Assembly: GCA_040757065.1 (NCBI GenBank) | Contig: JBFLXR010000001.1 | Span: forward strand, 124,001 to 188,000 | Direction: 5' to 3' | Length of the DNA stretch: 64,000 nt | Source of the DNA: JBFLXR01 sp040757065 | GTDB taxonomy: Bacteria; Pseudomonadota; Gammaproteobacteria; Burkholderiales; Gallionellaceae | In this document: positions 17,217 to 26,080 of the stretch, piece after piece | How positions within the stretch are numbered: position 1 is the first letter of the stretch | Layout of the letters: each line of letters begins with the position of its first letter | The notes under the pieces: model-generated | The model's database searches: none | Seen by the model: the letters and a program-made list of their open reading frames with translations, nothing else | Told to the model about the DNA's origin: nothing | Translations under genes and position numbers: made by a program

Positions 17217-18626
17217 TTACAGCACTTCGGCCGCGTGGTCAGCCAGGCGCGAGCGTTCGCCGCGCATCAGCGTGACATGACCGCTGTGATCCCACCCCTT
17301 GAAGCGGTCTACCACATAAGTCAGACCAGAGCTGCCTTCGGTCAGGTAGGGTGTGTCGATCTGTGCGATGTTGCCCATGCAAACCACTTTGGTGCCGGGA
17401 CCGGCGCGGGTGACCAGCGTTTTCATCTGCTTCGGCGTTAGATTTTGCGCTTCGTCGATAATCAGATACTTACTCAGGAAGGTGCGTCCGCGCATGAAAT
17501 TGAGCGATTTGACCTTGATCCGGGAGCGAATCAGGTCGTGGGTAGCAGCGCGCCCCCAATCTCCGCTCTCGCTGTCGGTTTTATTGAGTACATCCAGATT
17601 GTCTTCCAGCGCGCCCATCCAAGGTGTCATTTTTTCCTCTTCGGTGCCTGGCAGGAAGCCGATGTCTTCACCGACCGGTACAGTGACGCGGGTGATGATG
17701 ATCTCGGAATAGCGCTTGTTTTCCAGCGTTTGCATCAGACCGGCTGCCAGCGTCAGCAGGGTTTTCCCGGTGCCGGCCTGACCGAGCAGGGTGACGAAAT
17801 CGATTTCCGGATCCATCAGCAAGTTCATCACGAAGTTCTGTTCGCGGTTGCGTGCTGTGATGCCCCATACCGCGTTTTTCTGGTGGGTATAGTCGGTCAG
17901 CGTGCGCAGGGTGGCAGTGTTGCCGTTTTGTTCGGTGACGATGGCATATAGCGGGGTGCCGCCGTTCTCGTCGTACACAAACTGATTAATCAGCAGATCG
18001 CGGCACAGCGGCCCTTTAATGCTGTAATAGGTGTGGCCATTATGCTGCCACGACTTCATGTCCTTGCCGTGCTTATCCCAGAAATTGGCTGGCAGCGCCA
18101 GCGAGCCGGTGTACAGAAGATCAGTGTCTTCCAGCACCTTGTCGTTGAAATAGTCTTCCGCTTCCAGACCCAGTGCGCGAGCCTTGATGCGCATGTTGAT
18201 GTCTTTGCTGACCAGAATGACCGAGCGACCCGGCTGCTGTTTTTGCAGCGAGAGAATCACGCCGAGAATGGCGTTGTCGGCCTTGCCGTGCGCCAGCGTA
18301 GCAGGCAGTTCTTGCTTGATGAATTCGGTTTGCAGGAACAGACGCCCGGTCGCATTTTTATTGCCGAGCGCTTGCAGTGGTACGCCGCTGGAAATGTGCT
18401 GGACTTGCTCATTAACCAGTTCGTCCAGCGAGCGGCTGACCTGCCGGGCATTGCGGGCGACTTCCGACATGCCTTTCTTGTGGTTGTCCAGTTCTTCGAG
18501 TACGAACATCGGCAAATATACGTCGTGTTCTTCGAAGCGGAACAAACAGGTCGGGTCGTGCATCAGCACGTTGGTATCGAGTACGAACAGCTTGGTATTG
18601 GCAGCGGGTTTCTTGCGGGGCGGCAT
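17217..18626 (-). CDS. PhoH-like protein with N-terminal PIN domain
   Basis: The 469-residue protein joins a PIN nuclease domain (from about residue 14, KLFVLDTNVLMHDP, with conserved acids) to a C-terminal PhoH ATPase with Walker A LLGQAGTGKT and the LIIDEAQN Walker B. PIN-PhoH proteins (PhoH2 type) have been shown in other bacteria to be RNA helicase/RNase enzymes. The start at 18626 has AAGGAG correctly spaced; the longer open frame runs into bcp. It is 13 nt downstream of bcp. Confidence 0.9.
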   Translation of the reverse strand: MPPRKKPAANTKLFVLDTNVLMHDPTCLFRFEEHDVYLPMFVLEELDNHKKGMSEVARNARQVSRSLDELVNEQVQHISSGVPLQALGNKNATGRLFLQTEFIKQELPATLAHGKADNAILGVILSLQKQQPGRSVILVSKDINMRIKARALGLEAEDYFNDKVLEDTDLLYTGSLALPANFWDKHGKDMKSWQHNGHTYYSIKGPLCRDLLINQFVYDENGGTPLYAIVTEQNGNTATLRTLTDYTHQKNAVWGITARNREQNFVMNLLMDPEIDFVTLLGQAGTGKTLLTLAAGLMQTLENKRYSEIIITRVTVPVGEDIGFLPGTEEEKMTPWMGALEDNLDVLNKTDSESGDWGRAATHDLIRSRIKVKSLNFMRGRTFLSKYLIIDEAQNLTPKQMKTLVTRAGPGTKVVCMGNIAQIDTPYLTEGSSGLTYVVDRFKGWDHSGHVTLMRGERSRLADHAAEVL

Positions 18627-18639
18627 GATGCTCCTTCGT

Positions 18640-19098
18640 TCAGGACATGGATTGGACGAATTGCAAAACTTCCTGTGCATGGCCGTCGGCTTTGACGCCG
18701 CGCCATTCGCGCACGAGTGCGCCGTTCTTATCGATGACAAAAGTGCTGCGCTCGATGCCGCGCACCTGTTTGCCATACATATTCTTCAGTTTGATAACGC
18801 CGAACTGATTGCATACCGTTTCTTCGGCATCGGAGAGCAAGGCGAACGGCAGGGAGAACTTGGTCTTGAAATTTTCGTGCGATTTGATGCTGTCGCGCGA
18901 GATGCCGGCCACTTCACAGCCGGCTTGGCAAAAGGCGTCATACAGATCGCGGAATTGCTGGCTCTCGGTGGTGCAGCCGGGCGTGTTGTCCTTGGGGTAG
19001 AAATAGATAACCAAGGTTTTGCCGCGCAAGGCGGATAAGGTGAAGTTCTCACCGCCGGTGGCGGGCAAGGTAAAATCCGGAACAGCATGGGACGACAT
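18640..19098 (-). CDS. bcp: Thioredoxin-dependent peroxiredoxin, BCP type
   Basis: BCP reduces hydrogen and organic peroxides with electrons from thioredoxin. The 152-residue protein has the peroxidatic Cys42 in DNTPGCTTES. The E. coli resolving cysteine five residues later is replaced by Gln; Cys57 and Cys61 are candidates for resolving it, so this may be a 1-Cys or atypical 2-Cys form. It is the first gene of the - strand unit running to 14257 and is divergent from the hemerythrin gene across a 130-nt gap that must hold both promoters. Confidence 0.93.
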   Translation of the reverse strand: MSSHAVPDFTLPATGGENFTLSALRGKTLVIYFYPKDNTPGCTTESQQFRDLYDAFCQAGCEVAGISRDSIKSHENFKTKFSLPFALLSDAEETVCNQFGVIKLKNMYGKQVRGIERSTFVIDKNGALVREWRGVKADGHAQEVLQFVQSMS

Positions 19099-19228
19099 GT
19101 GAACATTCTCCTCTGAGTGTTGCCATTGTTGTCAAAATCGACGGGCATGGCAAGTGCGATCTCGCCAAGTGCGTGCCCTTGTGTTAGGGTTGCTGCCCAT
19201 CACCCTGTTTCAATGAAAGAAAACCGAT

Positions 19229-19642
19229 ATGCCGTTTGATCGATCCGTTATCCCTCTTGTTGCGCTGGAATTTATGAATCGCGATCACCAGTCGTTTATG
19301 CAAAGCGTGGACGAACTTGGGGCGTTGTTGCAGAAGTCGACGCCTGATCATGACGCGATTACCCGGAAGCTTGCGGCGATTCTAGAGCATACCCGTACCC
19401 ATTTTGCGGCTGAAGAGGCCGAAATGGCTGCTACAGGTTTCCCGCCGATGCCGGTGCATCAGAGCGAGCACGTGCGGGTGTTGTCGGAAATGGAACGGCA
19501 AGCGGCAGACTGGCAGGTGGGGCAGGATGTGCCGATGTTGCTGCGCTATGTGCGGGAAACAATCCCCGCATGGCTGGCGCAACACACGCAAACGATGGAT
19601 TTCGTTACGGCGAATTGGGTAGCTGCGCGTAAAGGGAGTTAA
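19229..19642 (+). CDS. Bacteriohemerythrin-like protein
   Basis: The 137-residue four-helix protein has all seven di-iron ligands of hemerythrin in order: His20, His58, Glu62, His77, His81, His119 and Asp124. It should bind O2 reversibly in the cytoplasm, as a carrier, store or sensor of oxygen. No signal domain is fused to it. It is divergent from the peroxiredoxin gene and directly upstream of tadA, whose start follows 3 nt after its stop. Confidence 0.9.
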   Translation: MPFDRSVIPLVALEFMNRDHQSFMQSVDELGALLQKSTPDHDAITRKLAAILEHTRTHFAAEEAEMAATGFPPMPVHQSEHVRVLSEMERQAADWQVGQDVPMLLRYVRETIPAWLAQHTQTMDFVTANWVAARKGS

Positions 19643-19645
19643 GGG

Positions 19646-20116
19646 TTGGCTGATGAAGTTTTTATGCGCGCCGCACTGGAATTGGCCGAGCTGGCGCAAG
19701 CGGCGGGCGAGGTGCCGGTGGGAGCCGTGGTAGTGAAGGATGGCGAGATCGTCGGGCGTGGCTTCAATGCACCGATCGGACGGCACGATCCTTCGGCGCA
19801 TGCCGAGATGCAGGCTTTACGCGATGCCGCGCAACAGTTGGGCAATTACCGGCTGGTTGGTTGCGAACTATTCGTGACGCTGGAGCCGTGCGCCATGTGC
19901 GCCGGTGCGATTTTTCATGCGCGTCTTGCGCGGGTCGTGTACGGCGCGCGGGATTTGAAAACCGGCGTGGCGGGCAGTATGCTGGATTTATTCGCCGAAC
20001 GGCGGCTGAATCACCATACCGAAGTCGAGGGCGGCCTTCTGGCTGAGGAATGCAGTAGTATGCTGAGTCGTTTTTTTGCCATGCGCCGCGCACAGCAGCG
20101 CCAACCGCAATCATGA
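19646..20116 (+). CDS. tadA: tRNA-specific adenosine deaminase
   Basis: TadA converts A34 of tRNA-Arg(ACG) to inosine. The 156-residue protein has the zinc/proton-shuttle motif His52-Ala-Glu54 and Cys82/Cys85 in EPCAMCAGA. The start is TTG at 19646, supported by AAGGGAG 7 nt upstream; an ATG six codons later would also keep the fold. The stop overlaps the start of the L,D-transpeptidase gene. Confidence 0.94.
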   Translation: MADEVFMRAALELAELAQAAGEVPVGAVVVKDGEIVGRGFNAPIGRHDPSAHAEMQALRDAAQQLGNYRLVGCELFVTLEPCAMCAGAIFHARLARVVYGARDLKTGVAGSMLDLFAERRLNHHTEVEGGLLAEECSSMLSRFFAMRRAQQRQPQS

Positions 20117-20592
20117 GAATTCTGATCGATATTCCGAGTCAGTCGCTCGAATTGTACGATGCGCAGAATACGCTTGTGCGCCGTTACCCCGTTTCGACCG
20201 GGGCGAACGGCGTAGGCGAGGAGAGCGGCAGTTTTTGTACGCCGCGGGGTAAACATGTTGTGCGCGCCAAAATTGGTGGCGGGCAGCCACTGAATACGGT
20301 CTTTGTAAGGCGACGTCCGACTGGCGAAATTTACACCCCGGAACTCGGCGCGCAGTTCCCGCGACGAGACTGGATACTGACCCGCATCTTGTGGCTTTCC
20401 GGCAAAGAGCCTGGCTATAACCGCTTGGGGACTTGCGATACCATGCGACGCTTTATTTACATTCACGGTACGCCCGATACAACTGAGATAGGTAAGCCGG
20501 GTTCGCATGGCTGTGTCCGTATGCGCAATGCAGACTTGGTGGAGTTGTTCGATCTGGTACCGGCAGGAACGCCGGTGTTGATCCGCGCATAG
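20113..20592 (+). CDS. L,D-transpeptidase (YkuD domain) without signal peptide
   Basis: A 159-residue YkuD domain with the catalytic core HGTPDTTEIGKPGSHGCVRM: His118, His132 and Cys134. Such enzymes cross-link peptidoglycan or attach lipoproteins to it in the periplasm. The protein starts directly with the domain (MRILIDIPSQSLELYD), and no signal peptide or membrane helix is seen from the ATG that overlaps the tadA stop. How it would reach the periplasm is unclear. Similar short forms are common in Proteobacteria. Confidence 0.85.
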   Translation: MRILIDIPSQSLELYDAQNTLVRRYPVSTGANGVGEESGSFCTPRGKHVVRAKIGGGQPLNTVFVRRRPTGEIYTPELGAQFPRRDWILTRILWLSGKEPGYNRLGTCDTMRRFIYIHGTPDTTEIGKPGSHGCVRMRNADLVELFDLVPAGTPVLIRA

Positions 20593-20595
20593 CGC

Positions 20596-21264
20596 TTATT
20601 TGCCAGTCATGTAAGCGTCTTCGTCGAAGTTGTACACGGCTTCCGGCTGGAACAGGGTAAAGGCGGTCATCAGCGCGCCGGTGACGAAGCCTTCGCCGAA
20701 AATCATCGCCGGGGCGAATGCCAGATAGCGATGTTGCAGATAGTCCCAGCTATAGTGGCTGAATAGCGCCAGTGTGATTGCGATGGTGAGCACGGTGAGC
20801 AGCATGGCGAGTACGCCGCACAGAAAACCGTTGCCAAGTACGAACAGGAAAAAGGTTTTCGGCAGATGCTGCTGACTGAGTCGCAGCATGGTTTGGCTGA
20901 ACCACACCGGCAGCACGATAGTCAGCAGGCCGTTCAGGCCGAGTGCGCTGAAATCCAGATTGGCGCGCCACAAAGTCGCCGTCAGGATCAGCGTCATCAG
21001 AAAGATCGCCAGTTCCCAGCCGAACAATAAAACGAACATGGTCGCGCCGAGCAGATGGTGGTTCAGGCCGGGGCGGATGCCGGCCTGCATTTGCCAGATG
21101 AAAAAGGCGCCGAGGGTGACGGCGACCATAGCATTGACCCGCACGTTGTTGCCCAGCAATTTGCGCCACGGGGCATACCAGACGGCGCGCCCCAGCACGA
21201 AGAGAAACAGAAAGTTCGCCAGCCACAGCAAGTCCTCGGGGAAGAGCTGGGCCGGCAGGTTCAT
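20596..21264 (-). CDS. CbiM-like energy-coupling-factor membrane protein
   Basis: The 222-residue protein has about six or seven membrane helices and the CbiM-family core (RPGLNHHLLGATMFVLLFGW, FAPAMIFGEGFVTGALMTAF). CbiM proteins are the substrate-specific part of Ni/Co ECF importers and use a His near the N terminus. Here the mature protein begins MNLPAQLFPEDLLW and lacks that histidine, and no ECF ATPase or T component is nearby. The substrate is therefore unknown. The start overlaps the ygfZ stop by 4 nt. Confidence 0.75.
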   Translation of the reverse strand: MNLPAQLFPEDLLWLANFLFLFVLGRAVWYAPWRKLLGNNVRVNAMVAVTLGAFFIWQMQAGIRPGLNHHLLGATMFVLLFGWELAIFLMTLILTATLWRANLDFSALGLNGLLTIVLPVWFSQTMLRLSQQHLPKTFFLFVLGNGFLCGVLAMLLTVLTIAITLALFSHYSWDYLQHRYLAFAPAMIFGEGFVTGALMTAFTLFQPEAVYNFDEDAYMTGK

Positions 21265-22280
21265 GGGAACGGGTAGGGCAGCGGTTGGAACTGTAAAGGA
21301 GTGCCGCCCGGCAGGCGGGCTTCGCCTTGATCGTGGCTGGCAACCGGCACGACCGCCAGTAAATCGCTGCCGCCTTCCGGGGAGGGCGCTGCACGTACGA
21401 TCATGCCAGGCGGTTCGTCCGGCGAATGCGCGGCGAGCAAATCGCCCGGTTGCGGAAGTGCGGTTCCGTCAAGGTGAGCCAGATACATGCGACGCTTGGG
21501 TTTGCCCAGGTAGTGCATGCGCGCCACGATTTCCTGACCGGGGTAGCAGCCTTTTTTGAAGCTGATGCCGCCGATCAGCTCCAGATTGACCATCTGCGGC
21601 ACAAACTGCTCTTGAGTTGCAGGGTAAATCTGCGGCAGACCTGCCTGAATTTCCAGCCAGTCCCAGCAGGCGGAGCCTACCGGGCGGACGCTGTTTTTCA
21701 ATTGCATCCACAGGGTTTGTGCGGTTTGCGGGTCAGTGTGCAGCATGAAGCGTTGCATATCCAACCGGATCAGTGTGACGCCGGGTTGTTGTGCGACGCC
21801 GAGCGGCTCTGAGGGGAGGTGTGCAAACAGGGGCTGCAAGACGGCTTCGGCCTGAGGGCCGGCAATGCCGAGTGCAACGGATTCCGCACCAGAGTCGGTT
21901 AGTTTGACTTTGGAGCGCAGCACGAACATCGACAGGCGCTTTTGTATTGCCGGAACCAGCGGGCGCGGTAAATGCAAGACATAGTCGTCCCCCTCTTTCC
22001 AGAGCAGGAATAAACCGAGCATCCGTCCTTTTGCGGTGTTCAGGCTGGCGTATTGGGCATGTTGACCGACGGCTTGCACGTCGTTGCTCAGCATGTTCTG
22101 CAAAAAAGTTTGCGTATCTTCGCCGGCTGCGCGCAGTCTGCCATACTGGCTCAGGTCGCAGATTACGGTACCGTTGCGGGTTGCTTGCAACTCGGCTGCC
22201 GCGTCACTGAAGTCATGGACGCAACCGGATTCGATATGCGCGCCTTGGGCGGACAGGAAGGAGAGAAAGTCGTTATTCAT
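21261..22280 (-). CDS. ygfZ: tRNA-modifying / Fe-S assembly protein YgfZ
   Basis: YgfZ (IBA57-like) is a folate-binding GcvT-fold protein that helps assemble or repair 4Fe-4S clusters, including in MiaB. The 339-residue protein carries the diagnostic KKGCYPGQE motif with its essential cysteine. I use the ATG at 22280; a TTG one codon upstream also opens the frame. A terminator for the neighbouring gene ends only 12 nt upstream, so its promoter must overlap that structure or read-through must occur. Confidence 0.92.
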   Translation of the reverse strand: MNNDFLSFLSAQGAHIESGCVHDFSDAAAELQATRNGTVICDLSQYGRLRAAGEDTQTFLQNMLSNDVQAVGQHAQYASLNTAKGRMLGLFLLWKEGDDYVLHLPRPLVPAIQKRLSMFVLRSKVKLTDSGAESVALGIAGPQAEAVLQPLFAHLPSEPLGVAQQPGVTLIRLDMQRFMLHTDPQTAQTLWMQLKNSVRPVGSACWDWLEIQAGLPQIYPATQEQFVPQMVNLELIGGISFKKGCYPGQEIVARMHYLGKPKRRMYLAHLDGTALPQPGDLLAAHSPDEPPGMIVRAAPSPEGGSDLLAVVPVASHDQGEARLPGGTPLQFQPLPYPFP

Positions 22281-22292
22281 CAATCGGACAAT

Positions 22293-22322
22293 AAAAAACC
22301 CTCACCGCGCAGGCGGGGAGGG
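22293..22322 (-). terminator. Intrinsic terminator for the Gln/Ala-rich gene
   Basis: Read on the - strand, CCCTC/GAGGG and CCGC/GCGG helices form one stem with a single mismatch and a 4-nt loop, followed by six T residues. It lies 11 nt after the stop of the gene at 22334-22789 and just before ygfZ. Confidence 0.85.
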
Positions 22323-22333
22323 TCGGTTAAGGA

Positions 22334-22789
22334 TTAAGCGTAAGTGTTGACCTGACCGCCTTTGCGCTCACCGGAAATAAACTGAATGCCTTCGGCTTTC
22401 TGACCGTTCGGCACTTGCTGGCGTTCCACCGATGCGCGCTGAGCGGCAGCTTGCTCGGCTGCGGCTTGCTGGGCGGCTGCTTGTTCTGCGGCGGCTTTCT
22501 GGGCCGATTCCTGCTCACGGTTGGCGCGTTCCGCAGCAGCGCTTTCTGCGGCGCGGCTTTCGGCACTATTGTCCGTGCGTGTTGCGGCAACCGGCTGATT
22601 GCCACCGTTTTGCGTTGCTTGTTCCGCTTGTCGCAGAGCCTGCGCTTGCGAAGAAATCGAAACTTTAACGGCTTCGGCATCTTGCTGGCGTTGCTGATCC
22701 TGTTGTTGCTGAACGTTTTTTTGCTGTTGCAACAACTCCGTAACGGCCGTTGCCGAGTTCGACGAGGCAGCTGAGGTGTTGATGTTCAT
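22334..22789 (-). CDS. Hypothetical Gln/Ala/Glu-rich coiled-coil protein
   Basis: I do not recognise this 151-residue protein. It has a Ser/Asn-rich start (MNINTSAASSNSATAV), a Gln-rich stretch (about 20-40), a VKVSISSQAQAL segment resembling motifs in small flagellar proteins, and an Ala/Gln/Glu-rich stretch at about 85-125 with imperfect AAAEQAAAQQ repeats that should be helical. It has no signal peptide or membrane helix. GGAG is well placed before the ATG, and a hairpin (CCAATA/TATTGG, 22799-22814) lies just upstream. Its own terminator supports real expression. Confidence 0.7.
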   Translation of the reverse strand: MNINTSAASSNSATAVTELLQQQKNVQQQQDQQRQQDAEAVKVSISSQAQALRQAEQATQNGGNQPVAATRTDNSAESRAAESAAAERANREQESAQKAAAEQAAAQQAAAEQAAAQRASVERQQVPNGQKAEGIQFISGERKGGQVNTYA

Positions 22790-22919
22790 GATCGTACTCC
22801 AATATCGGTATTGGACATTACCCTACTCTTTTTTCGGGACAATCGCAACAGGCAGCAACTTGAATTCTCGCGATAAATTAACCTGACTTGGGCGAGCCAT
22901 TCCATTAAACTTGCATCCC

Positions 22920-25109
22920 ATGAAACGCGTGTATGGATTGGTGCTGATTTTGTTGCTGACGGCTTGCGGTGGCGAGCCGTGGAATAATCCCTATCCGGCA
23001 GAGGATAGCGGTAAGCCGATTTATTACACGGCCTTTACTGAACGTCCGAAGCACCTTGATCCGGTGCAGGCCTACAGCCAGAACGAATATATTTTTCTGG
23101 CGCAGATTTATCAGCCGCCGCTGCAATATCACTATTTGAAACGGCCCTACGAATTGGTGCCGCAAGCGGCCAAGGCGTTGCCGACTGTGCGTTATTTCGA
23201 CCATGCCGGACATCCGTTGCCGGAAAATGCGTCGGCAGAGCATATTGCCTACAGCGAATACACGATCCATTTGCGTTCCGATCTCCAATACCAGCCGCAT
23301 CCGGCATTGGCACGCGATGCAGCCGGAAATCATCGTTACTTCGCCATGACGCGGGAGGATTTGCAGGGCATTCATGGGCTGGCCGATTTTAAAGAGACCG
23401 GAACACGCAAAGTAACGGCTGCCGATTATGTCTACCAGATTAAGCGGCTGGCCCATCCCGATCTGCACTCGCCAATTTTCGGGGTAATGGCGGAATACAT
23501 CGTCGGCCTTAAAGATTATGCGCAAAGTTTGCGCGCGGTTCGCAAAAAGCAGCCGGAGGGCTGGCTCGATTTGAATGCTTACCCTCTGCCGGGCGTGCAG
23601 GCGCTCGATGAGGAAACTTACCGGATACGCATCGCGGGAAAATACCCGCAATTCGCCGATTGGCTGGCGATGCCGTTTTTTTCTCCGATGCCGTGGGAGG
23701 CAGAGCGCTTCTACGCACAGCCGGGGATGCGCGAGCGCAATCTGACGCTCGACTGGTGGCCGATCGGCAGCGGGCCATACTACTTGTCGGAGAACAATCC
23801 GAACCAGCGTATGGTGCTGAGCCGCAATCCGAATTTTGCGCCTGAGTATTACCCGACGGAGGGCGAACCCGAAGACGCCGCTCGCGGCTTATTGCAAGAC
23901 GCGGGTAAGCCGTTGCCGATGATCGGGCAGGTGGTGTTTACGCTGGAAAAAGAAGCGATTCCATATTGGAATAAATTTTTGCAGGGTTGGTACGACGCGT
24001 CCGGCATCAGTTCGGACAGTTTCGATCAGGCCGTGCAGGTAAACGTCGGAGGCGAAGCCAATGTCAGCGATGAAATGAAGTCGCATGGCATTGTACTGAC
24101 CACTTCGGTGGCGACGACTACCAGCTATATGGGTTTCAACTGGCTCGATCCGGTGGTGGGGGCCGGATGCGTCGCGGCGACGAAAGGGGCACTGCCGGTT
24201 TGCCGGGAGGCGGATCGGGAGCGGGCGAGGAAGTTGCGTCAGGCAATTTCGATTGCGGTCGACTGGGAAGAGTTTATTTCGATTTTCGCCAATGGACGCG
24301 GCATTCCCGGGCAGTCGCCGATTCCGCCGGGTATATTCGGTTACCGGGAAGGGGAGACCGGCGTCAACCATTATGTCTACGATTGGGTGAACGGGGTGCC
24401 TAAGCGTAAATCTATCGAAACTGCGCGTAAGTTGCTGGCGCAGGCCGGTTATCCGGGCGGGTTGGATGCCAAAACGCGCCGCCCGTTGGTGATTTATCTG
24501 GATACCACGGCAAACGGCGTGGGGAATAAAGCCCGGCTGGACTGGCTGCGTAAGCAATTCGCCAAGCTGAATATTCAACTGGTGGTGCGCAATACCGACT
24601 ACAACCGCTTTCAGGATAAAGTGCGGCGCGGTGACACCCAGTTGTTTTATTACGGATGGAATGCCGATTATCCCGACCCGGAGAATTTCTTGTTCTTGCT
24701 GCACGGGCCGCAAGGCAAGGTTTTGCATAGCGGGGAAAATGCCGCCAATTATGCTAATCCAGTTTACGACCGGCTGTTCGAGCGGGTGAAAAATATGGAC
24801 AACAGCCCGGAGCGACAACTGATTATCGATCAAATGGTCGAGATTTTGCGGCATGATGCCCCGTGGTTGTGGGGATTCCACCCGATGGAGTACGAGTTGC
24901 ATCACGGCTGGTTGCACAACGCCAAACCGAGCAATATGGCCAATAATCATCTGAAATATTTACGTATTGACCCGGTGCAGCGCGACCGCATGCGGAGGGA
25001 ATGGAATCGTCCGGTTGTCTGGCCTTTCTTCCTGTTGATCGGTTCGCTGGCCGGATTGGTCTGGTGGCTGCAACGCATGTTCCGTCGCCGGGAGGGAGAG
25101 GCATGCTAG
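22920..25109 (+). CDS. Peptide ABC transporter substrate-binding lipoprotein
   Basis: The 729-residue protein starts with a lipoprotein signal (VLILLLTACGG, lipid Cys about residue 16) and continues as a family-5 extracellular solute-binding protein. It should capture peptides in the periplasm for the permeases encoded next. It is larger than typical DppA/OppA (about 540) and closer to the YejA type. The ATG at 22920 is preferred over a TTG three codons earlier. The 3' end overlaps the first permease gene by 7 nt. Confidence 0.88.
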   Translation: MKRVYGLVLILLLTACGGEPWNNPYPAEDSGKPIYYTAFTERPKHLDPVQAYSQNEYIFLAQIYQPPLQYHYLKRPYELVPQAAKALPTVRYFDHAGHPLPENASAEHIAYSEYTIHLRSDLQYQPHPALARDAAGNHRYFAMTREDLQGIHGLADFKETGTRKVTAADYVYQIKRLAHPDLHSPIFGVMAEYIVGLKDYAQSLRAVRKKQPEGWLDLNAYPLPGVQALDEETYRIRIAGKYPQFADWLAMPFFSPMPWEAERFYAQPGMRERNLTLDWWPIGSGPYYLSENNPNQRMVLSRNPNFAPEYYPTEGEPEDAARGLLQDAGKPLPMIGQVVFTLEKEAIPYWNKFLQGWYDASGISSDSFDQAVQVNVGGEANVSDEMKSHGIVLTTSVATTTSYMGFNWLDPVVGAGCVAATKGALPVCREADRERARKLRQAISIAVDWEEFISIFANGRGIPGQSPIPPGIFGYREGETGVNHYVYDWVNGVPKRKSIETARKLLAQAGYPGGLDAKTRRPLVIYLDTTANGVGNKARLDWLRKQFAKLNIQLVVRNTDYNRFQDKVRRGDTQLFYYGWNADYPDPENFLFLLHGPQGKVLHSGENAANYANPVYDRLFERVKNMDNSPERQLIIDQMVEILRHDAPWLWGFHPMEYELHHGWLHNAKPSNMANNHLKYLRIDPVQRDRMRREWNRPVVWPFFLLIGSLAGLVWWLQRMFRRREGEAC

Positions 25110-26080
25110 CTTATCTGGTGCGCCGGATTCTGTACGCCATTCCGATCCTGATCGGAGTGAACTTGCTGACATTCGCTTTGTTCTTCGTTGTGAATACCCC
25201 GGACGATATGGCACGCATGCAGCTCGGCGTGAAGCGCGTTACGCCCGAGGCCATTGAGAAATGGAAGCACCAGCGCGGCTACGATAAGCCCTTAATGTTT
25301 AATGAGCGGGCCGACGGCAGCGCAAAGCTGACCGATACGATTTTTTTCGAGAAATCGGCAGGGATGTTCATGTTCGACTTTGGTTATTCCGAAGATGGGC
25401 GCAGCATCAGCCGCGAAATTATCCGCCGCATGATGCCGAGTTTGGCGATTGCACTTCCTGCGTTTCTGGTCGGCTTGGCGGTCTATATCAGTTTTGCGCT
25501 GCTGCTGACTTTGTTCCGCGCCAGTATGCTGGATACGGTCAGCGTAGCTGTGTGCGTGGTGCTGATGTCGGTTTCTACGCTGTTTTATATTATCGGCGGG
25601 CAATTTTTGGTGAGCAAACTCTGGCATTGGGTGCCGATCTCCGGCTATGCGACGGGTTGGGGAAGCCTGAGATTTATTGCTTTGCCGGTGACGATTGGCG
25701 TAGTGAGCGGAATCGGCAGTAACGTGCGCTGGTACCGGACAATTTTTCTGGAAGAAATCGGCAAAGAATATGTGCGAACCGCACGCGCCAAGGGGTTGTC
25801 TGAGCTGCGGGTGTTGTTCCGGCATGTACTGAAAAACGCCATGATTCCGATTCTGACCGGGGTGGTGGTCGTGATTCCGCTGCTGTTTATGGGTAGCCTG
25901 ATTACCGAATCTTTCTTCGGTATTCCCGGCTTGGGCAGTTACACCATCGATGCAATCAATGCACAAGATTTCAGTGTGGTGCGTGCGATGGTGTTTCTCG
26001 GATCGGTGATGTATATCGCCGGTCTGATTCTGACCGATGTTTCTTATACCTTGGTCGATCCGCGGGTGAGACTGCAATGA
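25103..26080 (+). CDS. Peptide ABC transporter permease (YejB/DppB type)
   Basis: The 325-residue inner-membrane protein begins MLAYLVRRILYAIPILIGV, a hallmark of DppB/YejB permeases, and has the coupling-loop EAA-like motif YVRTARAKGLSELRVLFRHVLKNA. About six helices are seen. GGGAGGGAGAG precedes the start inside the upstream gene. The stop overlaps the next permease gene (ATGA). Confidence 0.92.
   Translation: MLAYLVRRILYAIPILIGVNLLTFALFFVVNTPDDMARMQLGVKRVTPEAIEKWKHQRGYDKPLMFNERADGSAKLTDTIFFEKSAGMFMFDFGYSEDGRSISREIIRRMMPSLAIALPAFLVGLAVYISFALLLTLFRASMLDTVSVAVCVVLMSVSTLFYIIGGQFLVSKLWHWVPISGYATGWGSLRFIALPVTIGVVSGIGSNVRWYRTIFLEEIGKEYVRTARAKGLSELRVLFRHVLKNAMIPILTGVVVVIPLLFMGSLITESFFGIPGLGSYTIDAINAQDFSVVRAMVFLGSVMYIAGLILTDVSYTLVDPRVRLQ

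Noticed and set aside
18184..19038. 284-codon open frame on the + strand
   Set aside because: It lies opposite bcp and the PhoH-like gene, both of which have full family motifs and ribosome sites.
23889..24950. 353-codon open frame on the - strand
   Set aside because: It is the shadow of the peptide-binding lipoprotein gene; no domain is recognisable in its translation.
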